A stretch of 41,438 nucleotides of DNA from Chloroflexota bacterium (lineage in GTDB: Bacteria > Chloroflexota > Dehalococcoidia > JACPQF01). Every line of letters begins with the position of its first letter. Position 1 is the stretch's first letter. Positions 1-9,604 of this stretch are shown here, piece by piece. The stretch spans positions 1 through 41,438 of the forward strand of contig JACPQF010000109.1 of assembly GCA_016190625.1 (NCBI GenBank), written 5' to 3'. Below the pieces are notes generated by a model that had not been told where the DNA came from, made no database searches, and saw only the letters and a program-made list of their open reading frames with translations. Position numbers and translations under genes: made by a program.

Positions 1-534
1 ACCTACCCGCTGCCCGAGGCGCAGGTGGACCGGTTCATGATGAAGGTGATCGTGGACTACCCCAGCGAGGTGGAAGAGTTCGTCATCGTCGAGCGGGTGA
101 CGGGCCAAGTGTCGCCCGTACAATCGATCGTAACTACCAAGCAGTTGATCGGGCTGCGGAACGAAACGGACAAGGTCTACGTCGACCCATCGCTCATGCA
201 ACACGCGGTTCGGTTGGCCACCGCTACCCGCGACCCGGCGAGGTTTGGCGTCCCTGAGGTTGCCAAATATGTCACTTTCGGCGCCAGCCCCCGGGCATCG
301 ATCAACCTGATCCTTGGCGGCCGGGCTCTCGCCTTCGTGCGAGGCCGCAACTACGTGCTGCCTCAGGACATCGGCGACCTGGCGCTGGATGTGATGAGAC
401 ATCGCCTGGTTCTCTCTTACGAGGCGCTGTCCGATGGCGTCAACGCCGACATGATCCTTGGCCGAATTCTGGAACAGGTCTCGCCGCCGGTGCGACCGTT
501 GCACGCCTACGCCAATGCCAATGCAGAATCCTGA
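1..534 (+). CDS. MoxR family AAA ATPase, C-terminal part (5' truncated by window)
   Basis: Frame is open from base 1 ([22 protein letters not shown]...); ends with the MoxR lid region ([30 protein letters not shown]). Followed by DUF58 and VWA genes as usual for MoxR clusters. Confidence 0.93.
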   Translation, partial: TYPLPEAQVDRFMMKVIVDYPSEVEEFVIVERVTGQVSPVQSIVTTKQLIGLRNETDKVYVDPSLMQHAVRLATATRDPARFGVPEVAKYVTFGASPRASINLILGGRALAFVRGRNYVLPQDIGDLALDVMRHRLVLSYEALSDGVNADMILGRILEQVSPPVRPLHAYANANAES

Positions 535-1414
535 GAGGATACTCCAGCGGCTTGACTGGACGGTCATCCGGCGCCTGGATGGCGCGCTTCAGGGCGACTA
601 TCGGACGTTGTTCCACGGGTTCGGCCTCGACCTGGCCGACCTGCGCGAGTACCAATTGGGCGACGATATTCGCTACATCGATTGGAACGTCACGGCGAGG
701 TTGCAGACGCCCTACGTACGCCAGTACACCGAGGACCGCGAGGTGACGGCGTGGTTCCTGCTGGACCTGAGCCCGTCTCTGGATTTCGGCACGGTGCAGA
801 CGCTCAAACGTAACCTGCTAGTCGACTTCGTGGCCGTGCTGGCACGACTGCTCACCAGGCACGGCAATCGGGTCGGCGCCATTCTCTACAGCGACAAGGT
901 GGATGGCGTGATCCCCGCCCGGGGTGGCAAACTGCAGGTTCTGCGCCTTCTCGACGTTCTGCTCAAGCGGCCGCGACTGGAGCGGGCGTCTCAAACCGAC
1001 CTGGCGGCGCTACTCGAAACGGGGCTTCGCACTTTTCGAAGACGGTCGCTCGTCTTCGTCGTCTCGGATTTCATCAGTTTGCCGGGCTGGGCCAGGCCGC
1101 TCTTGCTGCTGGCCCGGCGGCACGAGGTCCTGGCCATCCGTCTATTCGATCCGCGCGAGCGGGATCTACCCGACCTCGGGCCCTTGGTTTTAGAGGACGC
1201 CGAAACGGGCGAGCAACTCTACGTCGACACCCGCTGCAAGCGCTTCAGAAAAAGGTTTGGCGAAGCTGCCGCCAGGCGCGATCAGGAGATGAAAGCCGCT
1301 TTCTCCAGCGCCGGTGTGGCCGCCTTGAGTCTTTCCACGGAAGACGACATGGCGAAGGAAATCCTGCGATTCGCCCTGCTCAGGAAGAGAATGAGGGTAA
1401 AGAGTAGAGGGTAG
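521..1414 (+). CDS. DUF58 domain-containing protein
   Basis: [60 protein letters not shown] is the DUF58 signature. ORF track starts at 458; the ATG at 521, just before the moxR stop, looks more likely. Confidence 0.92.
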   Translation: MQNPERILQRLDWTVIRRLDGALQGDYRTLFHGFGLDLADLREYQLGDDIRYIDWNVTARLQTPYVRQYTEDREVTAWFLLDLSPSLDFGTVQTLKRNLLVDFVAVLARLLTRHGNRVGAILYSDKVDGVIPARGGKLQVLRLLDVLLKRPRLERASQTDLAALLETGLRTFRRRSLVFVVSDFISLPGWARPLLLLARRHEVLAIRLFDPRERDLPDLGPLVLEDAETGEQLYVDTRCKRFRKRFGEAAARRDQEMKAAFSSAGVAALSLSTEDDMAKEILRFALLRKRMRVKSRG

Positions 1415-1472
1415 AGGGTAGAGGGGATTCCCTCCCCTCTATACCCTATACCCTTTACCCTCTACCCTAGGG
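1394..1472. repeat. Heptameric GGGTAGA / TACCCTA hairpin repeat
   Basis: gggtaaagagtagagggtagagggtagaggggattccctcccctctataccctataccctttaccctctaccct: G-rich arm followed by complementary C-rich arm; supplies the DUF58 stop codon. Confidence 0.85.
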
Positions 1473-1480
1473 AGGCAACG

Positions 1481-2497
1481 GTGTCCTTTCTTTGGATTGA
1501 GATGTTGTGGGGCGTGCTGGTCGTGCCCGTGCTCGTGCTTGCCTACGTTCTCCTTCAACGGCGAAGGCGGCGATACGTCGTCCGCTATGCCAGCCTATCC
1601 CTGGTCAGGGAAGCGCTGGGACGCGGTCCGGGCATCCGCCGGCACGTTCCGCCGGCCTTTTTCCTTGCCGGCCTGGCGACCATGATCTTCGCCCTGGCGC
1701 GGCCGGCCGCCACCGTGGTGCTGCCATCTCAGGAAGGCACGGTGATCCTCACCGTGGATGTCTCCGGCAGCATGCGAGCGGAAGATCTAAAGCCGAATCG
1801 GCTGGAGGCCGCCAAAGCGGCAGCCCGCCGCTTTGTCGAGAAACAGCCGCGGAACGTCCGCATCGGCGTCGTCTCGTTTAGCAACAGCGCCGCGGTTGTG
1901 CAGGCACCGACCACGGATCGCGAGGCGGTTCTCGCCGCCATAAACCGCCTGAGCACGCAGCGCTCTACCGCCATTGGCAGCGGCATCTTGACGTCTCTGG
2001 AGGCTATCTTCGAGCAGCCGGTAGCCGGACCCACTCCCTTCTCGCGCGGCGTGCTCGGCCAACCCGAGCCGGCGGCGACGCCGACGCCGGTGGCGCGCGG
2101 CGCCTACTCACCGGCTCTGGTCGTCTTGCTCAGCGATGGCCAGAGCAACACAGGAATCCAGCCGTTACAAGCAGCCAGAGAAGCATCGAACCGGGGCGTG
2201 CGCGTCTACACCGTGGGCGTCGGCAGCCCAGAGGGAACGATCCTGTCCTTCGAGGGACGCGCGATGCGGGTGCGGCTGGACGAGGAAACCCTCAAACACG
2301 TAGCCGACGAGACCGGCGGAAGCTACTTCCGGGCAGACAGCGAGGAGAACCTGCGAGAGATCTATGAGAACCTGAGCACTCGTCTCGTGTTCAAGCCAGA
2401 GGAGACCGAGCTCACGGCCGGGTTTACCGGCTTTGCGGTCGTTCTCATGCTCGTCGCCGGCACTCTATCCCTTCTCTGGTTCAACCGCTTGCCCTGA
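1481..2497 (+). CDS. VWA domain-containing membrane protein (BatA-like)
   Basis: MIDAS motif in TVDVSGSMRAEDLKPNRLEAAK, N-terminal and C-terminal TM segments; GTG start with GGGAGG upstream. Confidence 0.92.
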   Translation: MSFLWIEMLWGVLVVPVLVLAYVLLQRRRRRYVVRYASLSLVREALGRGPGIRRHVPPAFFLAGLATMIFALARPAATVVLPSQEGTVILTVDVSGSMRAEDLKPNRLEAAKAAARRFVEKQPRNVRIGVVSFSNSAAVVQAPTTDREAVLAAINRLSTQRSTAIGSGILTSLEAIFEQPVAGPTPFSRGVLGQPEPAATPTPVARGAYSPALVVLLSDGQSNTGIQPLQAAREASNRGVRVYTVGVGSPEGTILSFEGRAMRVRLDEETLKHVADETGGSYFRADSEENLREIYENLSTRLVFKPEETELTAGFTGFAVVLMLVAGTLSLLWFNRLP

Positions 2498-2569
2498 GTC
2501 GACCTCAGCAGTCAGTCCTTTCGAGAAAGACGAGATGGAGGCTGGCCAGCGCGCAATCGACCCGAGATC

Positions 2570-2653
2570 AAACACAAAGGCACCAAGGGCTTTTGGAAGA
2601 ATAACAGCAGACCACCTCTTGGTGTCCTTCGTTCACTTTGTGCCTTTGTGTTT
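2570..2653. repeat. Inverted repeat, perfect 14-bp arms
   Basis: AAACACAAAGGCAC (2570-2583) and GTGCCTTTGTGTTT (2640-2653) are exact reverse complements. Confidence 0.85.
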
Positions 2654-2708
2654 CAGTCGCTCTCAGGCTGTTAGTCCTTTCAAAGAAGGACCGATGGCTG
2701 ATAACCAG

Positions 2709-3071
2709 CTACGCTGCCCAGCGTCCTCCGCGTCCGCCCTCTCGCCGGCCGCGCTCCTGGCGTCCACCGCCGCTAAAGCCAGACCTTCCTTGGCCCGCGG
2801 AGCGGTAACCCGGGCCGCGCTCCTCGCGCTCGCGAGCCATCTCCACGCGGAGCGAGCGATTGTCCATCACGTAACCGTCGAACTTGCGGATGGCCTCCTC
2901 AGCCTCGCTGCTGTTTTCCATCTCTACGAAGCCAAAGCCGCGTGGTCGGCCGGTGAAGCGTTCTTCCGGCAGCGTTACCGAAACCACCGTTCCGGCCTGA
3001 CTGAATAGCTCCGTCAGTTGTTCCTCAGTCGCACTGTAGGGCAGATTGCCCACGTGAAGCCTTGCAGCCAC
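2709..3071 (-). CDS. RNA-binding protein with one RRM domain and Arg/Gly-rich tail
   Basis: RNP-2 LHVGNLPYSAT and RNP-1 RPRGFGFVEM; Gly/Arg-rich C-terminus. Confidence 0.95.
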   Translation of the reverse strand: MAARLHVGNLPYSATEEQLTELFSQAGTVVSVTLPEERFTGRPRGFGFVEMENSSEAEEAIRKFDGYVMDNRSLRVEMAREREERGPGYRSAGQGRSGFSGGGRQERGRREGGRGGRWAA

Positions 3072-3162
3072 TAGATGTTTCCTCCAATCGATGGGCTTCT
3101 CCGGTGAGGAAAAGCCTCTGGTTCCAACTTCAGGTCTCTCAGCAATAACTGTACCGGAGATG

Positions 3163-3621
3163 TCATGGGCGCAGTATCGTTATCTCTCGGGCGGTCGCCT
3201 GGACGGGATAGGACTCCTTCACCGGACCGGTGAACCACACCTGCACCCGCTCGCCGACCATGATCGCAGAAATATCCGCTGTCTTGCGCTCCCCTCCCCT
3301 CTGGTCGTAGATCTTCGTATCTGTCGTAATGGTAATCGACGCTTTGTCGATCTTGGCCGCACCCCCATCCTTGTTGGCCTCGACGAGGATGGTGGCGATG
3401 CTGCGGCTGCCTTGATTCGCTCCCGGCTTCAGTCGATCGGATATCGGGTCGTTTGGCGCCGCACCGCCGTTCTTCGTGGTCTGATAGCTCGTAATCGCGC
3501 CCGTGATGTCGGGGGTACCCTGCGCCTGCGACTCACGAGACGTGCAGCCGGCGCCGGCGACAAGCCAAACCAGCATGACGACCGCGGCAAGGACTGCCGT
3601 TGACTTGGCTCCGCTCTTCAT
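3163..3621 (-). CDS. DUF3221-like lipoprotein
   Basis: Lipobox-like LVAGAGC; C-terminal VQVWFTGPVKESYPVQATAREITI resembles DUF3221; AAAGGAG upstream of start. Confidence 0.7.
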   Translation of the reverse strand: MKSGAKSTAVLAAVVMLVWLVAGAGCTSRESQAQGTPDITGAITSYQTTKNGGAAPNDPISDRLKPGANQGSRSIATILVEANKDGGAAKIDKASITITTDTKIYDQRGGERKTADISAIMVGERVQVWFTGPVKESYPVQATAREITILRP

Positions 3622-3790
3622 GTCGATCTCCTTTCTTCCCTCTCTGCGACTCAGATTGACTCGGCGGTCTAAGGATTCTCAAATCTACTCTGATAGACGT
3701 TAGGAACTCCGGCCCGGTTCCGTCAATGAGCACCGGATCGAATTCAGCATGACCTTCAAACTTCCGGGCGATATTGATGGCTGATCGTGT

Positions 3791-4594
3791 TCACTCGACA
3801 AACCGAAAGCTCGAGATGATTTCCCCAAAGGCCGACCCCTCGTCACACGTCATGCCACCAGCCGTGAACTGCCAGGCGTAGATCTTTCCCTGCCGTTCGA
3901 TGAATACCGCCGTCCCGTAACGGTTCGTGCCGCCGAACCGGTGATCGACACGCAGCGCCAGGGTTCCGCCGATTGTTTCTGCTTGTCGAGAGTCGACCGT
4001 CCATACGCCAGCCTTTGTCTGCTTCTCTACGAACTGGTTTACGTACTCGGCGAGCTTGAGCCCCCCGGAATCGACAACTGCTAGCTCGATGCGGGCGCCC
4101 ACCGTGAGGGATTGATCGCGCTGGACCACTTTGCAGGCTGGGGGATAGCGGAACTCGTAACCGTTCCCTTTCCAGTTGGCCAGTTGATTTGGCCGAACCG
4201 TAGCTGTGGGCGAGGCTGTCGGCGTCTTGGTGGACGTCGCTCCAATGCCACGGCCTTGATCCGCCGGCGGCGGTGGCTGAAACCCTTGATCGACTATCCC
4301 TCGCTGGAGATCGACGCGGGCCACCCACTCCTTGTCGCCATTCTTCAAGTGTACTTCGGCCCAAAGCTCCGTGAACTCGGTTCCGTCGGTCTTTCGCCCA
4401 CCGACCAGCACGGGCGTAATCCTATCCACTCTGGCTCCCCCGGCCAACAGCTCCTGAACCCGTGGGTCAGCTTTGGCAACGGCCAGGGCCTTAACCAGCA
4501 AATCTCGAGAAAGCTGCGGCCTCGAGTCTACTGCCACTACGCAGGCGGTGTTCAGCAAAGTTAAGGTCACTGCCAACAAGATCAGGCATTTCAC
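3791..4594 (-). CDS. Putative secreted lipoprotein, function unknown
   Basis: Lipobox-like LTLLNTAC after GTG start (V29 of the 295-aa ORF); PT/TA-rich linker; no family recognised. Confidence 0.6.
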   Translation of the reverse strand: MKCLILLAVTLTLLNTACVVAVDSRPQLSRDLLVKALAVAKADPRVQELLAGGARVDRITPVLVGGRKTDGTEFTELWAEVHLKNGDKEWVARVDLQRGIVDQGFQPPPPADQGRGIGATSTKTPTASPTATVRPNQLANWKGNGYEFRYPPACKVVQRDQSLTVGARIELAVVDSGGLKLAEYVNQFVEKQTKAGVWTVDSRQAETIGGTLALRVDHRFGGTNRYGTAVFIERQGKIYAWQFTAGGMTCDEGSAFGEIISSFRFVE

Positions 4595-4662
4595 AGCTCC
4601 ATCTCCTGCCAAATTCGTCCGCTTTGTCTTACAATAGAACGTTAGGAAAGGCGGCCAGTATC

Positions 4663-5916
4663 TCAGCTTGGTCGCCATATGACCGCTATCTCCGTGCCCC
4701 GGCCCACCTGACTATCACACTGGAATTTGGCTCCAATCGCTTGTGCGCGCTCGTGCATAATGCCGAGACCGAGACGGCCGGGGGTTACTCTTGCCGGATT
4801 AAAGCCAAGCCCGTCGTCACGGATGCGCAACTCGACATCGACGGGGCGAAGGCGCAAGTTCAGTTGCACTTGTTTTGCTCCGGCGTGTTTAGCCACATTG
4901 TTGAGCGCCTCCTGGGCTATGCGGTAGAAGGCAAACTGGACATCAGGAGGCAGAGCGTACCGCCCCTCGCAATCGAGGCTGACCGGCACCCGCGTTCTAC
5001 CGCTAAAGGCCTCCGCGAGCTGGCGTAGCAGATCGCCAAGAGAGGCTTCCAGAAGGGCCGTCGGGCGCAATTCGACAAGCAATGTACGCATTTCGGCTAG
5101 AGCGCCTCTCGTCAACTGGCGCAGTTCCTCCATCCGTCGCCGACCCTCGTTCACGTCGCGTTCCCAAAGACGCGGCATCACTTCGGCAATGAGGTTCGCC
5201 GAGAAGAGCGTTTGCGTGACCGCATCGTGTAGCTCGCGAGCTAGCCGGCCGCGCTCAGCTGCCACGGCGTTCTCTTCCGCTTGGACACGGAGCCTGGCGT
5301 TCTCGATTGCCACGGCGACGTAGTTGGCTAGAGATTGGAGAACGTGGACATCGCTTTCGTCAAAAGCATTGAGTTGCTCGCTCTCCACCTCTAGCACGCC
5401 AGTTACCTGTCCCTTGAACTTTATTGGTACTACCAACTCTGCCCCAGTTTGGCCGGCGTAGAGGGGAATATGTCGTAGTTCCTTGCTCACGTCGGGTACC
5501 ATCATGGGATCGCCACTGCCAGCCACCAGGCCACAGATTCCCTCCTCCCCCACTTTCAAGGCATACGGCTCGCACCGGTAGCAACAAGGTTCGCCATGCC
5601 ATACACCGGCCGTTGGCTTGAAAGTTACCCTGTCTTTGTGGATGAGGCCGAGATGGATGTGAAAATAACCAAAGCTTTCTCTAATGAGCTTGGCGGTTTG
5701 ACTCATGATCTCGTCTACGTCAAGGATGGAGACGATGCGACTGCCAGTCTCGAGGATGACCCGAAACTGCTCCGCCCGGCGACGCTCGAACTCGATCCAC
5801 TGAGCCGCTCCCGCTATTTCGGAATATTCTCTCTGCCAGATCTGACCGTCGTGTTTTCTGCCGCTTTTTCCTGCCATTGCTTGCTCCATGCTCAGGGACT
5901 GGCCCGATTTCGACAA
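4663..5916 (-). CDS. GAF domain sensor histidine kinase (HisKA_3 / HATPase_c, NarX/LiaS type)
   Basis: GAF region; RGRLARELHDAVTQTLFSANLIAE H-box; LRIRDDGLGFNPARV and GRLGLGIMHERA ATPase motifs. Confidence 0.94.
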   Translation of the reverse strand: MSKSGQSLSMEQAMAGKSGRKHDGQIWQREYSEIAGAAQWIEFERRRAEQFRVILETGSRIVSILDVDEIMSQTAKLIRESFGYFHIHLGLIHKDRVTFKPTAGVWHGEPCCYRCEPYALKVGEEGICGLVAGSGDPMMVPDVSKELRHIPLYAGQTGAELVVPIKFKGQVTGVLEVESEQLNAFDESDVHVLQSLANYVAVAIENARLRVQAEENAVAAERGRLARELHDAVTQTLFSANLIAEVMPRLWERDVNEGRRRMEELRQLTRGALAEMRTLLVELRPTALLEASLGDLLRQLAEAFSGRTRVPVSLDCEGRYALPPDVQFAFYRIAQEALNNVAKHAGAKQVQLNLRLRPVDVELRIRDDGLGFNPARVTPGRLGLGIMHERAQAIGAKFQCDSQVGRGTEIAVIWRPS

Positions 5917-6170
5917 TCATAGCATACGATCGCAAAGGCTTGAGTTTCTTTTCGGTATACTCGCCGGACCCTGCTAATGAACGACCGGAAATGGCCGCTA
6001 GCTGACAGATCGCTTCTGCCTGCCCCTGCCAGTCTGGCCAATCGCCGTTGCTGTTTCGCGTCCATGAGGTCCCTTCTGTTGTTTTCCGCGATCTGTATCG
6101 CCGTCCACCAGTCTCTCATATCCTTTCCTCCCGGCAGATTCTTTCTGCGTCCAACATCATTGTAGGACGA

Positions 6171-6205
6171 AAACTCCCCAAGCGCATCGCCTAACTGGGG
6201 AGTTT
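6171..6205 (-). terminator. Rho-independent terminator of the response regulator gene
   Basis: Perfect 10-bp stem AAACTCCCCA...TGGGGAGTTT, 15-nt loop; minus-strand read gives GGGGAGTTTTCG just after the stop at 6239. Confidence 0.7.
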
Positions 6206-6238
6206 GGAAGTAGGATAGGTGGCCGGTATTTGCCCTAG

Positions 6239-6880
6239 TCAGTTGGCCAGATGATTCTGGAGAGCCACGGCTACGGCCTCAGTTCGGCTGCTAACGCCCA
6301 GCTTGCCGAGAATGCTGCTGACGTGAAACTTGACCGTGGACCGGCTCACCACGAGCCGCTCGGCGATCTCGACGTTGTTCAGTCCCTTCACCATCAAGGC
6401 GAGAACTTCACGTTCGCGTTGGGTCAGGTCGTGTCCGGGAGTCTGGGGACGGCTGGCGGTCTGGAGTAAAACCCGAGCGGCCTCCGGCGCCAGGGTTGGC
6501 AGCCCCGCTTTGGCGGACCTGATGGCCTTGGCTAGCTCGTCGGCCGATACGTTCTTGAGCAAGTAGCCAATCGCTCCAGCCCGCAGCGCCGCCTGTACCA
6601 GTTCCTCCTCCTTGAAACTGGTAAGGGCGATCACCTGGACCTCGGGGTAGGCCTCGCGAATGGCGCGCGTGGCCGCAGCCCCGTCCACGTCGGGCATCAC
6701 CAGGTCCATGAGGACCACGTCTGGCCGCACTTCACCACATATTCTTATAGCGTCTCTGCCGCCTGCCGCCTCGCCGGCGATCTCCATGTCGTCGAAGCCC
6801 AGTAGGAAGGCCGCCAATCCGCTCCGTACTACTGCGTGGTCGTCCACGACCATCACACGAATGGGGGGCGTCCTAGTCAT
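6239..6880 (-). CDS. LuxR/NarL family response regulator
   Basis: Receiver domain MVVDDHAVVRSGL...DVVLMDLVMPDVDG; HTH LTQREREVLALMVKGLNNVEIAERLVVSRSTVKFHVSSILGKLGV. Confidence 0.96.
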   Translation of the reverse strand: MTRTPPIRVMVVDDHAVVRSGLAAFLLGFDDMEIAGEAAGGRDAIRICGEVRPDVVLMDLVMPDVDGAAATRAIREAYPEVQVIALTSFKEEELVQAALRAGAIGYLLKNVSADELAKAIRSAKAGLPTLAPEAARVLLQTASRPQTPGHDLTQREREVLALMVKGLNNVEIAERLVVSRSTVKFHVSSILGKLGVSSRTEAVAVALQNHLAN

Positions 6881-7010
6881 CGATGTCTCCTCCTAGCTGC
6901 CGCAGGCTAGTGTCAGCAATGCCGTGAGCTGCTCCATGATTTCGGACCTGACTTGATGCAGCCGATTATGGCACATGTCTTTTCTGTTCGGCCCGATCAA
7001 AGGGTGAGCG

Positions 7011-8117
7011 TCACGAGTTTGGGACATTGGAAACCAAGAGGGGCCAGATAATGCTTGGACCAGCACATAGATTGGAGAAGGGAAGTTTGGTCACGTCGTA
7101 GCCTGCCAGCTCTAGCGGGCACCTTCCCCGGATACGGGGTTGGACATCATCCGAGAAAGGAGTGAACCGGTAGAGCTTCTCGAAGACGCCCGGATAGAGT
7201 CTGGCGCTGTCAATGCTTTCAAAGCCGCAGAAGTTCTGGTAGTGCTGGTCAAAGCGGCGAATCACTAGCTCCACCGTGTTGTTGGTGGCCGGAATCCGGT
7301 CGCTTTCAATGGCGTTGACCAACTTCGGCCAGTGCCGTTCCAGACAGGCGAAGACGACCCCTGCCTCTGGCGTTACTTTCATGTACTCATCTCGCTGCCC
7401 CATTACCTCGCCGTAGCGCTTCTCTGCCGCACGCTTGGTCTTGGCCCCAAAGATGTCGTAGATACTCCGCTTTAGCGATTCCCCCTCCGGATGACTCTCG
7501 GCGTAATCGGCTCCGTAAACTTCCTTGATGTACTTCTCGACTGCAAAGCATGAAAGATACACTCGTGACACTCCGCTGTGGGGAAGACCCGCCCAACCAC
7601 CGGACCGTAGTCCTGACGCAGGTCCGTCACAATCACGCGGGGGCGATATCCCTTCGCCCGCAGGGCGAGAAGGAATGCCTCGGCACTCTCTTGGTCGTTA
7701 TGGGGGTAGATGGCGATATGCAAGAGGTCATGTGTAAACAACCACGGCAAAGTAGACGTACATCCACCGACGCATCTTCCCTTCCGCCTTGTCGTTCTTG
7801 AGCACCAGCACGTACTTCTCGTCGACCCCTACCACCCCGCTGCTTCTCACCAACCCAAACAAGGCGGCCACCAGCAGGAGTTGCTGGCCCCACTCACTCA
7901 CCCACCGCTATGCCGTCATGCTTGTAACCCCTAGGGCTTTCCCCGTTCGCCGATAGTTACTGTAGCTCCACTCGTACATCTGCAAGACCAGAAGACGGCT
8001 ATCGAATGCAACCTTACCTCTGACAAAGCGGTTCGGATTGTGGCAAAATGAAATAGAAGGGTCGTGCATGGGTCCGTACCTCCCAACCGTCTTGTTCCAA
8101 CATCGATTGGGAAGCAA
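7011..8117 (-). pseudogene. Degraded DDE-type transposase
   Basis: Contiguous transposase-like sequence split over frames: YRRTGKALGVTSMTA*RWVSEWGQQLL (in-frame TAG), then VDEKYVLVLKNDKAEGKMRRWMYVYFA, frameshift to LPWLFTHDLLHIAIYPHNDQESAEAF...AECHECIFHALQ, frameshift to YIKEVYGADYAESHPEGES...ATNNTVELVIRRFDQHYQNFCGFES. Confidence 0.8.
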
Positions 8118-8667
8118 GCTTCATGCCGTCCCTTCACTTGCATTTCATCACCAGTTACGGATTAAGGGATTGGCGCCGAGGAAAACCGGGGAACACGCGA
8201 ATAGGCTGCATCGGGCCGGGCCTTGAGGTTGGCCCTCTTGATTATGCCCAGCCCTTCCCTCATTTCTCCGCTATGCAACGAAGCAATTCCTTCGGTTTGC
8301 GCTTGCGACCTGATACGATCACAGGTTGGCGTGAGCGCATCACGTTGGGGACATGCCTTGCGTGAATAATCGAGCATGGCCCAACGATTATGCCCACGCG
8401 AGTCCGCCGTCTTAGACCCTCTAGGGAACATTGGCTACTCAGTGAAGCGTGAAATCAGTCACCAGCGCGATACGCTCGCGAACGAGCCGCGAATTTGGAC
8501 AAGTTTCCTCAGATATACTATACTACTTCCGGTAAAGCTCTAAAAGATCTCGGAAACTGTCGTCAGGCGGTCAAGCATATATCGATCTGGTTACCACTAT
8601 CCTTGCTGGACTGGCAGCTGATACCTGACCGCTGATAGCTACTTAGATCGCGAGGAAAGACAGCACT

Positions 8668-9519
8668 ATGAATGGTATTCCCATCGGAATCGATCCCGTC
8701 TTGATTCATTTTGGCGGCGTGGAGATCCGCTGGTACGGACTGGCCATCGCCCTGGGGGTCATCGCTGCAGTTTGGGTGGCGACGCGCGAGGCCAGGCGCA
8801 AGGGCCTGTCCGAGGATAGCATCCAGACGCTGGCCCTCGTCGGGGTCATCGGCGGCATCGTCGGCTCGCGTCTGTTCCACGTCATCGACAAGCTAGGCTA
8901 CTACATGGACCATCCGGCGCAGATCTTCGCCTTCCAGCAGGGCGGCCTGGCCATCTGGGGCGGCGTGGCCGGCGGCCTTATCGCGGGAAGCGCCTACGTG
9001 CTCATCAAGCGAATTCCCTTGGGGGCAGCGGCAGACCTGGCCGCCCCGGCCCTGCTCACGGGACAGATCATCGGCCGGATCGGTTGCACCATCAATGGCG
9101 ACGCCTGGGGCGGTCCGACCAGCCTTCCCTGGGGCTTCATCTACCAGCGTACCGACACCCTTATCAACGATCTCTACAAGCCCGTCTATGACAAGGTAAC
9201 CGGCGCCATAATTCAACCCGGGGTACCGACCCATCCCTATCCGATTTACGAGATGCTCTGGAACCTGGTCCTGCTCGCCGGGATTTGGCTGCTGCGCAAG
9301 CGCCTGCGCCGCAACGGGGTGCTGTTCGCCCTCTACGTTGGCGGTTATTCCCTCGGCCGGTTCCTTCTCACCTTCGTGCGGGAGGAGCAGATCATTGGCT
9401 GGGGCCTCCAACAAGCCCAGGTCGTCGCCCTCGCCGGTATGGTTCTCGCTACACTGCTGGGGCTCTACCTTCTGGTCATCCGTCCGGTTCCGGTTCCTGC
9501 GACCAAGGCGAAGGCGTAG
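8668..9519 (+). CDS. lgt: Prolipoprotein diacylglyceryl transferase
   Basis: IRWYGLAIALGVIAAVW, GGLAIWGGVAGG, GRIGCTINGDAWGGPTSLPWGFIY, HPYPIYEMLWNLVL motifs. Confidence 0.97.
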   Translation: MNGIPIGIDPVLIHFGGVEIRWYGLAIALGVIAAVWVATREARRKGLSEDSIQTLALVGVIGGIVGSRLFHVIDKLGYYMDHPAQIFAFQQGGLAIWGGVAGGLIAGSAYVLIKRIPLGAAADLAAPALLTGQIIGRIGCTINGDAWGGPTSLPWGFIYQRTDTLINDLYKPVYDKVTGAIIQPGVPTHPYPIYEMLWNLVLLAGIWLLRKRLRRNGVLFALYVGGYSLGRFLLTFVREEQIIGWGLQQAQVVALAGMVLATLLGLYLLVIRPVPVPATKAKA

Positions 9520-9529
9520 ACGGGGGTAT

Positions 9530-9581
9530 CAACGAATAGACAGCGAATACGTGGATGGACTCATCATTCGCTTATTCGTTG
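9530..9581. repeat. Imperfect inverted repeat downstream of lgt
   Basis: CAACGAATAGACAGCGAAT ... ATTCGCTTATTCGTTG; possible terminator or interspersed repeat. Confidence 0.6.
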
Positions 9582-9604
9582 CCCCATTAGGTGACACCGT
9601 TCCA

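Noticed and set aside
2433-3008. 191-aa plus-strand ORF over the RRM gene
   Set aside because: Runs through intergenic repeats and antisense to clear RNP-1/RNP-2 motifs.
5892-6119. 75-aa ORF between response regulator and kinase
   Set aside because: No motif, overlaps the kinase 5' end; likely chance ORF.
8162-8431. 89-aa minus-strand ORF next to the transposase fossil
   Set aside because: No recognisable homology; could be decayed IS sequence but not supportable.
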